Positions 8,382 through 17,897 are shown, numbered from the stretch's first letter. The stretch: 64,000 nucleotides of DNA from Oscillatoriales cyanobacterium (GCA_004292955.1 RDXX01000024.1:16071-80070), one strand, 5' to 3'. Notes: a model not told the origin generated them from the sequence alone. A program made the numbers and translations.

Positions 8382-10460
8382 TCAAAGTCCTGTAGGTGCG
8401 ATCGGCTCAATGTCTGGATCGCATCCACCAACTTGATTTGTGCGAATTACCCACAAAAAAGCTCCTTGTTTTAAGAGGATTTTGGCGATCGCATCTTGGG
8501 TACGCCTCGGCAGCATTGTTCGGTAACTCATAGCAGCTTTGAACGAATTCACGATGCCAGCAAAAAAGCTTTTTTTCAGTTCAGAATCAATACCCGCCAA
8601 TCTCGCATTTTTGCGCCAATCTGGACGGACAACACCGAGGGGAATTAATACTTTTTCTAAACTCTCTCCTAAGGCTATTAACTGGTTAAATCTTTCGGTT
8701 TGTGCGGCGGTGGGATGTGTTTTCAGCCAGTCTTGAATCTGAGGATTTGACTCAATTTCCGCAGTGATTTTTTTAATTGTCGCGTAAATTGCCTGACTGG
8801 AATCTTGGACGCAAGAAGTTGCTGGCGTGACTAAACTGGCGCCGGTGCCGTCTCCGCTGCGGTAGCGCGCCATCATGATATCTAGTTGCTGGTTTAATTC
8901 AGTTAAAGGCGACAAGGTGATGCCGTCAAAGTCGTAGTCGCAACACACGCAGTCTAATTTACAGATGATATCGCACACCGGGCGATCGCCCAACCAGCCG
9001 CGCTGCAAGTCTCCCATGTAACTTTGCCATTTGCTGGAACCTGCTACAATTCCGTCTGGATTGTGGGCATAAACTTGTTTGTATTCTATGTCAAAACGCA
9101 GTTCGCGGGTAAAGCGATCGCGCACAACTTTTGCTACTCCAAAAGCAAAATGTCCGGTGACAATTCTCAGCGGTGCCGGTTCGCCGCCTTTGCCGCCGAT
9201 ACCGCCGAAACAGTGAATCACTATACCGATATCTCCTTCTTGCCAAGGGGAGATTGAATCGTTTTCTGTAGCATCATTTGGCATCAACAATACTCTTTTG
9301 GCTTGTCCTTTTTGCGCCCTAGTATTTAACCAGTTTTGGTCTTTTAAATAAGCGAGAGATTTTTGTAACCCGAAATGTGTTTCATCTGGGATTAATTGGG
9401 CAATTTTCCGGGGTTCGATAGCCTGAACAACAAAAATATTATCTTCATCTCTTTCGCCGTAAATGTACCAGCCCTCTGAATTTAATGGCGATTGTTCGAT
9501 TTGGTGATTGGTAGACCTCGCTATCCCATTTTTGTCTGGCTGTACTTGGGGAATCCGAATGATTTCGGCGGCGCCGTCAAATTGTTGGGATGTTTGGCCC
9601 AAATGCCGGACAATAAATTTGTCGCTGTCGGGTTCTGGGCGCTGTAAAATTGAGACTAAGGCACAGAAACGTCCGATAATTTGTACTGGTTCGCGATCGA
9701 TAATTAATTCTTGCGGGTCGCTGTTGCTATGGTTGATGGCAATCACCGGTCTCCGTAACATCACAGTCACGCTGTCTTCGCGTCTGCTACCTGCTAGAGT
9801 TTCTAAAGGGCCGACATTGCGCCAGCCGTTCAATCTATCTGGATGGATGTTGCCTGATTTTTGACTTTTTTGAGTTTGTTTGGTGAAGCTGATATCTTGA
9901 CTGACGGCGTGGACAAAAAATTGTACTTGGCGATCTGTACTCCACTTCAAAAATGCTATTTTGCCAATGAAATTTTGATGTTTTTTGGGTGCATTGATCA
10001 CTTCAAAAAAAACTGATCCATAAATCTGGCGCTGTTCGTTTGATGGCAAAATCAAGCGCCCTTGCCAAAGTGCGATCGGGTTGTAGAGATGGGCAACTGC
10101 TGCTGCATCTTCGCAGACGATTTCTGGCTCCGGCTCTTCTAAAGTATCGCTTTCTGGTTCCTCAAAAAACGCCGGATAATTGGAATCTTCTTCGACAAAT
10201 TGCGGTTCTAAAAAAACGTTTTTACCTGCGGCAATATTGGCAGTTGAATCTCGGTTTTTTAGGGGTAATTTCAATTTCAGAAAATGGCGTTTTTCCTCCA
10301 GCTTGTCCTGCAACCAATTGACAAAAACCCGAACAAAAATAAAAGCTGTGAGACCGAAAATCACAGCCAAAGCTGTCATCCCCAGAGTCAAAAGAAATTG
10401 CTCTAAAGATTGACCGGAAAGTAAAATAATTTTGGGCCAAATCAAAGAATATGCCGCCAT
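8382..10460 (-). CDS. Conserved cyanobacterial membrane-anchored protein, function unknown
   Basis: The 692-residue product has a hydrophobic N-terminus (about residues 10-50, with FLLTLGMTALAVIFGLTAFI) and then a long soluble part. Residue 500 onward includes CDIICKLDCVCCDYDFDGIT with clustered cysteines, and GTGASLVTPATSCVQDSSQA (about 545-565) looks like a conserved functional loop. I recall proteins with this loop catalogued as predicted Abi/CAAX-type proteases, but no EExxxR motif and no multi-helix CAAX domain is visible, so I leave the function open. The 224-residue gene lies eight bases upstream on the same strand and is probably co-transcribed. Confidence 0.65.
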   Translation of the reverse strand: MAAYSLIWPKIILLSGQSLEQFLLTLGMTALAVIFGLTAFIFVRVFVNWLQDKLEEKRHFLKLKLPLKNRDSTANIAAGKNVFLEPQFVEEDSNYPAFFEEPESDTLEEPEPEIVCEDAAAVAHLYNPIALWQGRLILPSNEQRQIYGSVFFEVINAPKKHQNFIGKIAFLKWSTDRQVQFFVHAVSQDISFTKQTQKSQKSGNIHPDRLNGWRNVGPLETLAGSRREDSVTVMLRRPVIAINHSNSDPQELIIDREPVQIIGRFCALVSILQRPEPDSDKFIVRHLGQTSQQFDGAAEIIRIPQVQPDKNGIARSTNHQIEQSPLNSEGWYIYGERDEDNIFVVQAIEPRKIAQLIPDETHFGLQKSLAYLKDQNWLNTRAQKGQAKRVLLMPNDATENDSISPWQEGDIGIVIHCFGGIGGKGGEPAPLRIVTGHFAFGVAKVVRDRFTRELRFDIEYKQVYAHNPDGIVAGSSKWQSYMGDLQRGWLGDRPVCDIICKLDCVCCDYDFDGITLSPLTELNQQLDIMMARYRSGDGTGASLVTPATSCVQDSSQAIYATIKKITAEIESNPQIQDWLKTHPTAAQTERFNQLIALGESLEKVLIPLGVVRPDWRKNARLAGIDSELKKSFFAGIVNSFKAAMSYRTMLPRRTQDAIAKILLKQGAFLWVIRTNQVGGCDPDIEPIAPTGL

Positions 10461-10468
10461 AAATATAT

Positions 10469-11143
10469 CTAGAAACGAGTTTTAGGTTCGATCCAGTCTG
10501 TGCTGGCTTGAGTGCCGAAAACTAGGGGTTTGTCTTGGGTGACAGATACGGTTTGGCCAGTCATATCGACGGCACAAAGAGGCCAAGATCGATCGCCCAA
10601 ATGACCGGCGCGGAACAGAACTTGTCCCGGGCAAACTTGACTCCAACCCAACAATACAGCATGGGTGTAAAGACTGCGAGCCGGAGCAACGGTATAAGTA
10701 TAATTATCATTTTTATCCCAAATGACCGCGTAGTCGGACATATCGGAAGAGTTGAACAACGCTTCAAATTCGCGGGCGAGAACGCGGGAACCCTCTTGAT
10801 TCCAAGAAACAGGTACTAAAATTGCGATCGTCCCGGACATATCTGTGTCATCGCTAGCATACATTCCGCTTTCGGCCAGGGGCGAAGCAGCCGCCACTGT
10901 TTGCAGTTCCCCAGTTTTGAGATTTTCCACAAACATGACGCTGCTAACCCGACACCGCGACAATTCCGGCTGTACTTGCAATTCAATTCGACTGTAAGCC
11001 GCGTATTGGCCGTTAGTTGAAACTAGGGAAGGACTCCGATAGTAGCGGATACCTGTGCCAGCATTTGAACTCACCTTAGCGTGAGTCTCATTAATCCATT
11101 CCCAAGGCACGGGATAGGGGCTATTTAAAGGGTCAGACATCAT
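10469..11143 (-). CDS. Conserved soluble protein of unknown function
   Basis: The 224-residue protein has no signal peptide or membrane segment. The sequence has a beta-propeller or sandwich look (TNGQYAAYSRIEL; FVENLKTGELQTVAA; MSGTIAILVPVSWNQEGSRV; YAVIWDKND), reminiscent of WD40/TolB-like blades in which stored values are compared with a formatted state. It is first in an apparent two-gene unit with the 692-residue membrane protein (eight-base gap), which suggests a shared role. Two ATG codons are adjacent at the start (MMSDP), and either could be used. Confidence 0.6.
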   Translation of the reverse strand: MMSDPLNSPYPVPWEWINETHAKVSSNAGTGIRYYRSPSLVSTNGQYAAYSRIELQVQPELSRCRVSSVMFVENLKTGELQTVAAASPLAESGMYASDDTDMSGTIAILVPVSWNQEGSRVLAREFEALFNSSDMSDYAVIWDKNDNYTYTVAPARSLYTHAVLLGWSQVCPGQVLFRAGHLGDRSWPLCAVDMTGQTVSVTQDKPLVFGTQASTDWIEPKTRF

Positions 11144-11281
11144 TTTTTTGCCAAAAGTTCTACAGTATTATCTAACAGATTTAGGCTTACAGGCAGGGGA
11201 ATAGCAATCGGGTTTTTGTCGGAAATGCTGTGCCGCCAAACCCCAGATTTGTAGAAACCGGGTGAATTTTTCAGATTTGAG

Positions 11282-11325
11282 ATTTGTCCTCCAATCTAAA
11301 ATCTAAAATCCAAAATCTAAAATTG
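11282..11325. repeat. AATCTAA heptamer array
   Basis: About six copies of AATCTAA/AATCCAA stand in the spacer upstream of the OmpA-family gene. The same class recurs at 1945, 40415, 59475, 61340 and 62410. Confidence 0.8.
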
Positions 11326-11380
11326 GATATATAGGATAGTATCGAAATTAATCTGGTATGTGTACCGAGAGGGAGGAACC

Positions 11381-12298
11381 ATGACGCGATATTCTACGGA
11401 AAAACCTTCAATCCCCCCGACTCGCGTCTCTAAGTCGCGGGGAAAAGGTTTATTTTTACTGTCGCTAATCTTTAGACTGCTGTTGCTGGGAGTAGGCAGC
11501 GGTTTTGCGTGGGTTTTGGGGATGGCGATCGCCCAAATTTATCCCTCACGCGCCACGTCTATGCCGATCGCCGAGAGATTGCTGCGCGTAACTCAAAATT
11601 TGACCTCCAGCCCGAAACGCGCCCCAGCAAAGCCAATTCCAGCGCTTCCTGCACCAACCGCTACACCAACTCCCCAGTCGAAAGTCAATCCCGCCCAGAG
11701 AGAGAAATTGCAGGGAGATTTAAGAAAGTTGCAGGGCGAGCTCAACGCGCTAATTGGGCGCACAGCGGCTTTAGAAAGTCAGTTGGGTAGCAGCCGCCCG
11801 ACGGAAACTTTGGAAAAGCGGTTGCAGTTGATGTCGCAGGAATTGGCTGCAACCCCAACGGAGGCCACTCCTCCTCTGGCTTTACCCGCGCCGAGCCCTC
11901 TCGATGGTAACGCGCAGCCACAGAATACGAGAAATCCAGTGTTTGCAGGGGATGCGCTGATGGTAACTTTGCCCAGCGATGTTTTGTTTAATACTGGCAG
12001 CATTTCTCTGCGGGCGGGTACCAGTGCGATTTTGGACAATTTGGTGGCGGAGTTGCGGAGTTACGAGGGGGCGACGGTGCGGGTTGCAGGCCACACTGAC
12101 GACGCTCTTGAAGAGGCGGAAAATCGCAATGTGTCGTTTGCGCGGGCTCAGGCTGTGGTGCAGTATTTGTCTGGTGTGCTCGGGCAGAAGTATCATTGGG
12201 TGGCGATCGGCTACGGGGAAAGTCGCCCTTCGGTGGATAATAGTTCTGAGATCAATCGGCAGCGCAACCGTCGCATTGAAGTGGCAATTAGTCCTTAG
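11381..12298 (+). CDS. OmpA-family peptidoglycan-binding protein
   Basis: The 305-residue protein has a short basic N-terminus and one transmembrane helix (about 22-45, LLSLIFRLLLLGVGSGFAWV). A Pro-rich linker and a coiled coil follow (REKLQGDLRKLQGELNALIG, about 105-150). The C-terminal OmpA-like domain (about 190-303) includes VLFNTGSISLRAG, VRVAGHTDD and NRQRNRRIEVAI; the Asp and Arg of this fold bind diaminopimelate in peptidoglycan. It probably ties the cytoplasmic membrane to the wall, like MotB-type or cyanobacterial OmpA-like proteins. The start at 11381 is supported by GGGAGG six bases upstream. No motA-like partner is adjacent. Confidence 0.85.
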   Translation: MTRYSTEKPSIPPTRVSKSRGKGLFLLSLIFRLLLLGVGSGFAWVLGMAIAQIYPSRATSMPIAERLLRVTQNLTSSPKRAPAKPIPALPAPTATPTPQSKVNPAQREKLQGDLRKLQGELNALIGRTAALESQLGSSRPTETLEKRLQLMSQELAATPTEATPPLALPAPSPLDGNAQPQNTRNPVFAGDALMVTLPSDVLFNTGSISLRAGTSAILDNLVAELRSYEGATVRVAGHTDDALEEAENRNVSFARAQAVVQYLSGVLGQKYHWVAIGYGESRPSVDNSSEINRQRNRRIEVAISP

Positions 12299-12806
12299 TC
12301 AGTTGTCAGTTGTCAGTTGTCAGTTGTCATTGGGCTTATAGATACTAGACTTAGGATTGATAGAGCAACCGCAGATTTAAGGCAGATTAACACAGATGAA
12401 CGCAGATAATTTCAAGAGAGTTTGTGGCTGTGGCAATTTTGTCTAGTTTTTTCAATTCACTGTGCCGAATTTTAGGAAAAATCATGCAACATTATTTGTA
12501 GGGTGTGTCGCCGCCAACCATCTTTAAAATTGACAAATAGTCGATCGGGCGACGCACCAGATAATTGTAGGGTGTGTCACCCTCAACCATCTCTCAAATT
12601 GACGAATAAACTCAGGGCGACGCACCGGATAAAATATTTGAGCAAATCAGCCTTTGACGAGTTTGGTGTTTGTGGAAATAATTTTAATGAGTCGTATCAC
12701 GTGCGTCGCCCTGAGATTCTCGGTATTGAGTTAGGAATTTATCGCAGGCGACACACCCTACAACTACAAGCTGTCAACTGTCAACTGTCAACTGTCAACT
12801 GTCAAC
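12297..12806. repeat. Repeat block: TTGTCAG heptamers, GTAGGGTGTGTCGCC hairpins, CAACTGT heptamers
   Basis: Positions 12297-12330 are TTGTCAG heptamers (the class known as STRR2). Positions 12366-12410 carry an AACCGCAGAT/ACACAGATGAACGCAG repeat shared with 15018-15095. Positions 12500-12770 contain three GTAGGGTGTGTCGCC/GGCGACGCACC modules in both orientations, closing with GGCGACACACCCTACAAC. Positions 12769-12806 are CAACTGT heptamers that run into the 3' end of the next gene. No gene is seen in the spacer. Confidence 0.8.
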
Positions 12807-13922
12807 TGTTGAAGCCGAAGGTGTCAAAGGCGGTAAGTCAGAATTATTTTTAGCTTGATTTATTGTCTCTCGATATTCGCTCCTCAGCTTCGGTTTTAAA
12901 TACAAATTCTCAATCAAAGCAGCTACTCCCGCAAACCAAGGCGGCACAATTACCGCGCCAATAATTCCTAATACTTGCACGCCTCCCAAGACAGACAGCA
13001 ATTGATACAATGGATGCACCCCAACCGAGGAACCAACCAGCAAAGGATCTAGTACGTAAGTTTCTAAGTTTTGGATAAATACAAACAGCAGCAATACCCA
13101 CAACAACACCCATCCACCCTTAGCTAAGGCGACGATTAAGGCGGGTACTGCACCCAAAACCGGGCCAATGAAGGGAATCAGATTTGTCACACCTGCGATC
13201 GCACCCAAGCCCAAAGCAAACTCCGGCATCCCCAAAAAGCTCAAACCTGCGGTGATAAATATCCCTAAAATCCCCGAAACTAACACCCGCCCGCGAATGT
13301 AACTCCCCATTCTTTGCCCGATGGGCGTGGCTTGGGCGGCGAGTTTTGTGTCCCAAGGTTTCGGGAAAAACTGCACCAAACTTTTAATTAATGTGTCGCT
13401 GTCCGCTACCATGTACCCGGAAATAAATAATGCTAAAACTAGGCTGAAGAAGCCGCCGAGAATGCCTCTTGTTAAACTGTACGATCGCAAAACCAGTTGT
13501 TGGCTCGATCGAATCAGCCAATTTGTCAGCGATTGAGTGTCCAGCAACTGATTCACCAAAGCAGGTGCATCATCGGTGAGGCGACTGGCTAAGCTAGTCG
13601 CTACCACTTCCAGACTTTCGGCGTAAACTGGTAACTGTCGCACCAGTAACTGTATTTGATCGATGACTGTCGGCCCGATTAACACTACCGTCCCGCTGAA
13701 TCCGCCAATCAGAGTTAAATAAACCAGAATCACCGCCAGCCAGCGGGGAACGCGCATGGTTTCGGCCCAATTGACGATCGGGACGATCGAAGCAGCGAGC
13801 ACCACTGATATCATCAGAATTACTAGCAGACTCCGCAATTGCCACAGCAGCACTAGCAGCAAGGACGATGCTACAATGAGCAGCAAGTTAGGTATAGAAA
13901 TTGTAATCCGCTGTTCAGACAT
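12795..13922 (-). CDS. AI-2E/PerM family transporter
   Basis: This 375-residue polytopic membrane protein is of the AI-2E transporter (UPF0118) family, whose members export small molecules or exchange ions. About eight hydrophobic segments are seen: two at the N-terminus (LLLIVASSLLLVLLWQLRSL), a soluble middle with SLASRLTDD, then GGFFSLVLALFISGYMVADS. The hallmark C-terminal region includes GAIAGVTNLIPFIGPVLGAV and VLDPLLVGSSVGVHPL, both strongly family-specific. The last residues (STVDS) are encoded by a CAACTGT array, so the array has replaced or extended the natural 3' end. The substrate is unknown. Confidence 0.88.
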   Translation of the reverse strand: MSEQRITISIPNLLLIVASSLLLVLLWQLRSLLVILMISVVLAASIVPIVNWAETMRVPRWLAVILVYLTLIGGFSGTVVLIGPTVIDQIQLLVRQLPVYAESLEVVATSLASRLTDDAPALVNQLLDTQSLTNWLIRSSQQLVLRSYSLTRGILGGFFSLVLALFISGYMVADSDTLIKSLVQFFPKPWDTKLAAQATPIGQRMGSYIRGRVLVSGILGIFITAGLSFLGMPEFALGLGAIAGVTNLIPFIGPVLGAVPALIVALAKGGWVLLWVLLLFVFIQNLETYVLDPLLVGSSVGVHPLYQLLSVLGGVQVLGIIGAVIVPPWFAGVAALIENLYLKPKLRSEYRETINQAKNNSDLPPLTPSASTVDS

Positions 13923-14066
13923 GATTAAATAATAAAGGTCTGTAGTTGCGCTTATCTCCTCGCACAGGGCGGGTTTATTTATCTTCTGAGTTACCCCATA
14001 TATTTTGGGTAAAACCCAGCCCTACTCATTTTATAATAAAAAGTAACATCGGCACAAAAAAATAAT

Positions 14067-15047
14067 ATGCAACCACAATATTCAACTCAAGATTTATCAG
14101 CCATTTCGTCTATCAAATCACCAACGCTGTTTTACGAATGGCAAAAATATCGCTGCGCTTATGATGTTTATCAACCAACTACTGCGACAGAAGATAGCAT
14201 ACCTTTGTTATTAATTCATCCCATAGGAGTTGGATTGTCAAGAGTCTTTTGGCACAGATTTTGCGAAAGTTGGTACAAATCAGGTAACACAAATCCGATT
14301 TACAATCCCGACCTTTTGGGCTGCGGTGATTGCGAAATGCCCGCTGTGGCTTGCTATCCTGAGGATTGGGCGGCACAGTTGCAGTTTTTCTTGGAGACTG
14401 TAGTAAAAAAACCTGCGATCGTCCTCGTGCAAGGTGCTTTACTGTGTGTAGCCTTGGAATTAGCCAAAATCCAGCAGAAAAGCGGTTCTAACTTAATCCA
14501 TTCCTTAGTCCTCGCCGGGCCTCCAGCTTGGGCGGTGATGAACAAACATTCGACAGATAGAGAGCAAAAAATCGTCTGGAATTTGTTAGACTCTCCCTTG
14601 GGAAACGCTTTTTATCGATACGCCAGACGCGCTAAATTTTTGCGCTCTTTTTCTGCAAAACAACTGTTTGGCGATGCTGCTAAAGTTGACAGCGAATGGT
14701 TGGATGCTTTGCAAGCTGGGGCGGCAAATCCTGACAGCCGTCATGCAGTTTTCTCATTTTTAGCGGGTTTTTGGCGGCAAGATTATAGTACCACGATTCA
14801 ACAGTTTATAAATCCGGCACTCGTTATCATGGGAGAAAAAGCCTCAAGCATCAGTCAATCAGGTAAGGAAGAAAAACCAGAGGAAAGAATAGCGCAATAT
14901 TTGGCTAACTTTCCCAACGCAGAGGGTTTATTAATGCCGGGGCGCAATGTTTTACCCTACGAATCTACGGCAGAATTTGTGAGTGCTGTTGCGGAGTTTG
15001 TGAATGGAAGTTTGCAACCGCAGATATCAGCAGATGAACACAGATGA
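14067..15047 (+). CDS. Alpha/beta-hydrolase fold protein without the usual nucleophile
   Basis: The 326-residue protein has the alpha/beta-hydrolase opening: a strand followed by LLLIHPIGVGLSRVFWHRF (oxyanion HxxG-like, about 50-68) and YNPDLLGCGDCEMP. The nucleophile elbow, normally G-x-S-x-G, reads VLVQGALLC (about 120-128), with Gly where Ser is expected. Related cyanobacterial proteins with VQGGL at this place are known to me, so this is a family trait rather than a sequencing error. It may be non-catalytic or use another residue. The last dozen residues (LQPQISADEHR) come from a dispersed repeat that continues past the stop codon. Confidence 0.75.
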   Translation: MQPQYSTQDLSAISSIKSPTLFYEWQKYRCAYDVYQPTTATEDSIPLLLIHPIGVGLSRVFWHRFCESWYKSGNTNPIYNPDLLGCGDCEMPAVACYPEDWAAQLQFFLETVVKKPAIVLVQGALLCVALELAKIQQKSGSNLIHSLVLAGPPAWAVMNKHSTDREQKIVWNLLDSPLGNAFYRYARRAKFLRSFSAKQLFGDAAKVDSEWLDALQAGAANPDSRHAVFSFLAGFWRQDYSTTIQQFINPALVIMGEKASSISQSGKEEKPEERIAQYLANFPNAEGLLMPGRNVLPYESTAEFVSAVAEFVNGSLQPQISADEHR

Positions 15048-15095
15048 ACGCGGATGGAATTTCGTCTGCGTTAATCCGCGTTCATCTGCGGTTAA
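15018..15095. repeat. Inverted repeat covering the 3' end of the hydrolase gene
   Basis: AACCGCAGATATCAGCAGAT, ACACAGATGAACGCGGAT and the reverse-complement-like TTAATCCGCGTTCATCTGCGGTT form an imperfect hairpin that includes the stop codon at 15045-15047. It may serve as a bidirectional terminator between the convergent hydrolase and cysS genes. Confidence 0.65.
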
Positions 15096-15108
15096 AAAAC
15101 TCTGAATT

Positions 15109-16683
15109 TCAACTGCGATGCCAAATTGTTGTGCCATCTTTTTGATCGATCAGAGTAATGCCCCGATCCTTGAGTTCGTTGCGAATGCGATCGCCCTCAG
15201 CGAAATTTCTAGCTATCCGGGCATCCTTCCGCTGCTGAATCATCGCCTCAATTTCCGCATCACTCAAACCGCCAACCGCCGCATCGCTGTCAGCTTCCGG
15301 TTGCACCTCCAACCCCAAAACTCCCGCCAAATTCACCAAAGTCAGCCAATGAAGCTGCAACAATTCCGGCGAAGTTTCAGTTTTGCCTTGATGCACCAAA
15401 ACATTGCTTTCCTTACCCAATTCCTTCGCCAATTCAAACAAAACAGCCAAAGCAGCAGGAGTATTGAAATCATTATCCATAGCTGCTTGGAATTGCTCCA
15501 CAGCTTTGGTATCTTGTCCGGTTTTCTCAACATCCCAATTTAGTTTATCGGCATATCGGAGTCCAAAAAGCAAGCCTTCGTTGATAGTATTCCAGCCATT
15601 TTGAGCATTGGCGATCGCATCTTCGGTAAAATCTATCTGACTGCGATACTGCGCCATAAACACAAACAGCCTCACCGCCATCGGTTCCACCGCTTTTGAC
15701 TTATCGCCTTGATTCTTACTCCCCCCCTTAGCAAGGGCAGATTCATTTTCACTCTTACTCCCCCCCTTAGCAAGGGGGGGCTGGGGGGGGTCAGATTCAA
15801 GTTCTCCCGACCAATTCCCCTCCAACAAATCGCGAATTGTAATAAAATTGTGCAAAGACTTCGACATCTTTCTGCCATTAACAGTCACAAAAGCATTGTG
15901 CATCCAATAATTAGCCAAAGACTTGCCAGTCGCAGCTTCAGATTGAGCAATTTCGTTTTCGTGATGCGGAAAAGTTAAATCGGAACCGCCGCAGTGAATA
16001 TCAATAGTTTCGCCCAAGCAATCGCGCACCATCGCCGAACATTCAATGTGCCATCCGGGGCGACCTTTTCCCCAAGATGATTCCCAAAAAGGTTCACCGG
16101 GTTTAGCGCTTTTCCACAGGGCGAAATCTGAGGAATCTTGCTTTTTTTGAGCTTCTATTTCGGCAGTTTCTAATCTGCCGCTAGCCCCGGCTTCCATTTC
16201 TTCCAACTTGCGGCCGGAAAGTTTTCCGTAGTTGTCAAACTTGCGAACGCTGTAGTAAACGTCGCCACTGTTCGCATAGGCAAAGCCTTTGTTTTCTAAC
16301 TCGTGAATCAGCCGTTTGATGCCGTCTATTGAGTGGGTGGCGCGGGGATATTCATCGGCCCTGAGAATATTTAGTTTGTCCATGTCGGCAAAATATTCGT
16401 CGATGAAGCGTTCGGCTACGGCTTCCATTGTGGAATTTGTCTCGCGGGCGCGATCGAGAATCTTGTCATCAATATCGGTAAAATTCTGTACGTAGCGCAC
16501 CGAGTATCCCCGCCACATCAGATATCGGCGCACCATATCCCAGACGATGTAAGCGCGGGCGTGGCCGACGTGGCAGTAATCGTATACCGTAACGCCGCAG
16601 CAATACATCCGCACCTTTGAGGGTTCGATGGGATCGAAAGGTGATTCGCGGCGGGTCAAGCTGTTGTAAAGCGTTAGGGACAT
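15109..16683 (-). CDS. cysS: Cysteinyl-tRNA synthetase with an in-frame repeat insertion
   Basis: This class I aminoacyl-tRNA synthetase charges tRNA-Cys. The 524 residues include [20 protein letters not shown] (HIGH motif as HVGH, first zinc Cys), the zinc-site regions around IECSAMV and [13 protein letters not shown], and KMSKS at about 272-276. The C-terminal helical and anticodon domains end with [19 protein letters not shown]. Between TIRDLLEG and VEPMAVRLF, just after the KMSKS loop where related enzymes have only a short linker, there are about 35-40 extra residues. They include [20 protein letters not shown], encoded by the CCCCCCTTAGCAAGGG hairpin repeat (15716-15800). The frame is kept, so the gene is probably functional. 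Confidence 0.97.
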   Translation of the reverse strand: MSLTLYNSLTRRESPFDPIEPSKVRMYCCGVTVYDYCHVGHARAYIVWDMVRRYLMWRGYSVRYVQNFTDIDDKILDRARETNSTMEAVAERFIDEYFADMDKLNILRADEYPRATHSIDGIKRLIHELENKGFAYANSGDVYYSVRKFDNYGKLSGRKLEEMEAGASGRLETAEIEAQKKQDSSDFALWKSAKPGEPFWESSWGKGRPGWHIECSAMVRDCLGETIDIHCGGSDLTFPHHENEIAQSEAATGKSLANYWMHNAFVTVNGRKMSKSLHNFITIRDLLEGNWSGELESDPPQPPLAKGGSKSENESALAKGGSKNQGDKSKAVEPMAVRLFVFMAQYRSQIDFTEDAIANAQNGWNTINEGLLFGLRYADKLNWDVEKTGQDTKAVEQFQAAMDNDFNTPAALAVLFELAKELGKESNVLVHQGKTETSPELLQLHWLTLVNLAGVLGLEVQPEADSDAAVGGLSDAEIEAMIQQRKDARIARNFAEGDRIRNELKDRGITLIDQKDGTTIWHRS

Positions 16684-16831
16684 GGGATTTGAGATTTGGG
16701 ATTGATGTATTGCTCTAATTTATTATAGTACCGCGTTTGATTCCGCTATTTTTTTTGCTATCAAAATTTGATTGACGAACTCCGTCGGCATGGTGTAGCA
16801 TTGAATTAGATGCTAATTTAATGTTATTATT

Positions 16832-17122
16832 ATGATCAACCTTTCAAGAGACATACATTCTCTCACCGATTTCAAACGTAATACGACTGAGTTTGTGCAG
16901 CGACTGAAGCAAACAAAAAATCCTTTAGTTTTAACTGTCAACGGGAAAGCAGAGTTAGTTGTTCAGGATGCTGAATCTTATCAGAAGCTTTTAGATGCAG
17001 TTGAGTTATTGGAGAGTTTAAAGGGAATTAAACTGGGCTTGGAACAAATGGATCGAGGGGAAGGGAAAAAAGCGGAGGATTTTTTTAATCAACTGTTTGA
17101 CAAGTTAGACAGTTCCCCATGA
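16832..17122 (+). CDS. Phd/YefM-type antitoxin without an adjacent toxin
   Basis: The 96-residue protein has the Phd/YefM DNA-binding N-terminus (INLSRDIHSLTDFKRNTTEF; NPLVLTVNGKAELVVQDAES; YQKLLD) and a C-terminal acidic helix that would bind a toxin (LEQMDRGEGKKAEDFFNQLF). In complete modules a RelE/ParE toxin gene normally follows within a few bases. Here the next gene is a 147-residue acidic protein unlike RelE or ParE. It is thus an orphan antitoxin, or half of a module with an unusual partner. Confidence 0.85.
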   Translation: MINLSRDIHSLTDFKRNTTEFVQRLKQTKNPLVLTVNGKAELVVQDAESYQKLLDAVELLESLKGIKLGLEQMDRGEGKKAEDFFNQLFDKLDSSP

Positions 17123-17146
17123 ATCAGATGAGGAAGGTAATAGCTG

Positions 17147-17590
17147 ATGAAAGAAAATATTTGGATTAACTTTTTAGAAAAAAATAAATTAATGCGATCG
17201 CCTGATGAAGTGACAGCTTTTGAAAATGCTTTAGCCTCAGTTGCCGATCGTCCTCACAATGAAGATTTGCCAGATTTGCATCTGATTTTAGACGATCGCT
17301 GCGAACAGCCAGAAGTCATGTTCGGTTTGATTCATTTTTTAGAATCTTTTGATGTGTCAGCACAGATTCAAGCATTTGTTACAGTTATACCGCAATTAAT
17401 GCTCGTTGCTTCGGAATGGACGAGAATTCTCCACAACCGCATTTTGAATGATGATGATGCTTGTCGTTTGTATCGAGATATTTTGCATTCATTGAACTCC
17501 GAAGAACCTAGTTTTGTTCGTCAATTGCTGGAAGAAAGCGCTAGTTACAATTTAAGCAAGCGGGAACCAAAATTAGAGTTGGCTAGGTAA
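17147..17590 (+). CDS. Imm30-like acidic helical protein
   Basis: The 147-residue soluble, acidic, helical protein starts at an ATG eleven bases after GAGGAAGG. The segment FENALASVADRPHNEDLPDL, then LILDDRCEQPEVMFGLIHFL and ESFD, resembles my recollection of the Imm30 immunity-protein family (D-x-x-E-V-M-F-G-L-I-H-x-x-E-S-F). Such proteins neutralise polymorphic toxins or occur as solitary immunity genes. No toxin is adjacent. It follows the Phd-type gene by 24 bases and may be co-transcribed. The family assignment is from memory and should be treated as tentative. Confidence 0.5.
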   Translation: MKENIWINFLEKNKLMRSPDEVTAFENALASVADRPHNEDLPDLHLILDDRCEQPEVMFGLIHFLESFDVSAQIQAFVTVIPQLMLVASEWTRILHNRILNDDDACRLYRDILHSLNSEEPSFVRQLLEESASYNLSKREPKLELAR

Positions 17591-17897
17591 GAATGTTTAG
17601 GCAACAGCAAAATCTGTCAAAGGGCGATCGATCGTCTGGATGGTGAAAAGCCAGCACTATATCGCTTTGATGAACTTCTTCTTTTAACAGTTCGTTGGCG
17701 ATTCCTTGTCTTTACAAAAGTATTGGAAAACCTGATTTTTAGGACAATAATTAATTATGGTCAGTCGGTGGCGATCGCCATTTTTTGAGTATCGTGTGAG
17801 ATATGAGTTAGAATTGGGGTTGAAAAGCTCCACATTGCGATCGCCCCTAATCGCAGTCAACTGTGGGTTCCATCTACAATCCATAATCTAAAATCCG
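17591..17897. other. Spacer upstream of the AAA ATPase gene
   Basis: No convincing gene is present. A plus-strand frame without an ATG (ICQRAIDRLDGEKPALYRFD and following, about 17600-17787) is open for about 60 codons and could be decayed coding sequence. Several HIP1-type GCGATCGC sites occur, and an AATCTAAAATCC heptamer pair sits immediately before the start codon at 17898. Confidence 0.35.

Noticed and set aside
17684..17884. 66-codon minus-strand frame in the spacer before the AAA gene
   Set aside because: Composition is unconvincing, with no family features and no ribosome-binding site.
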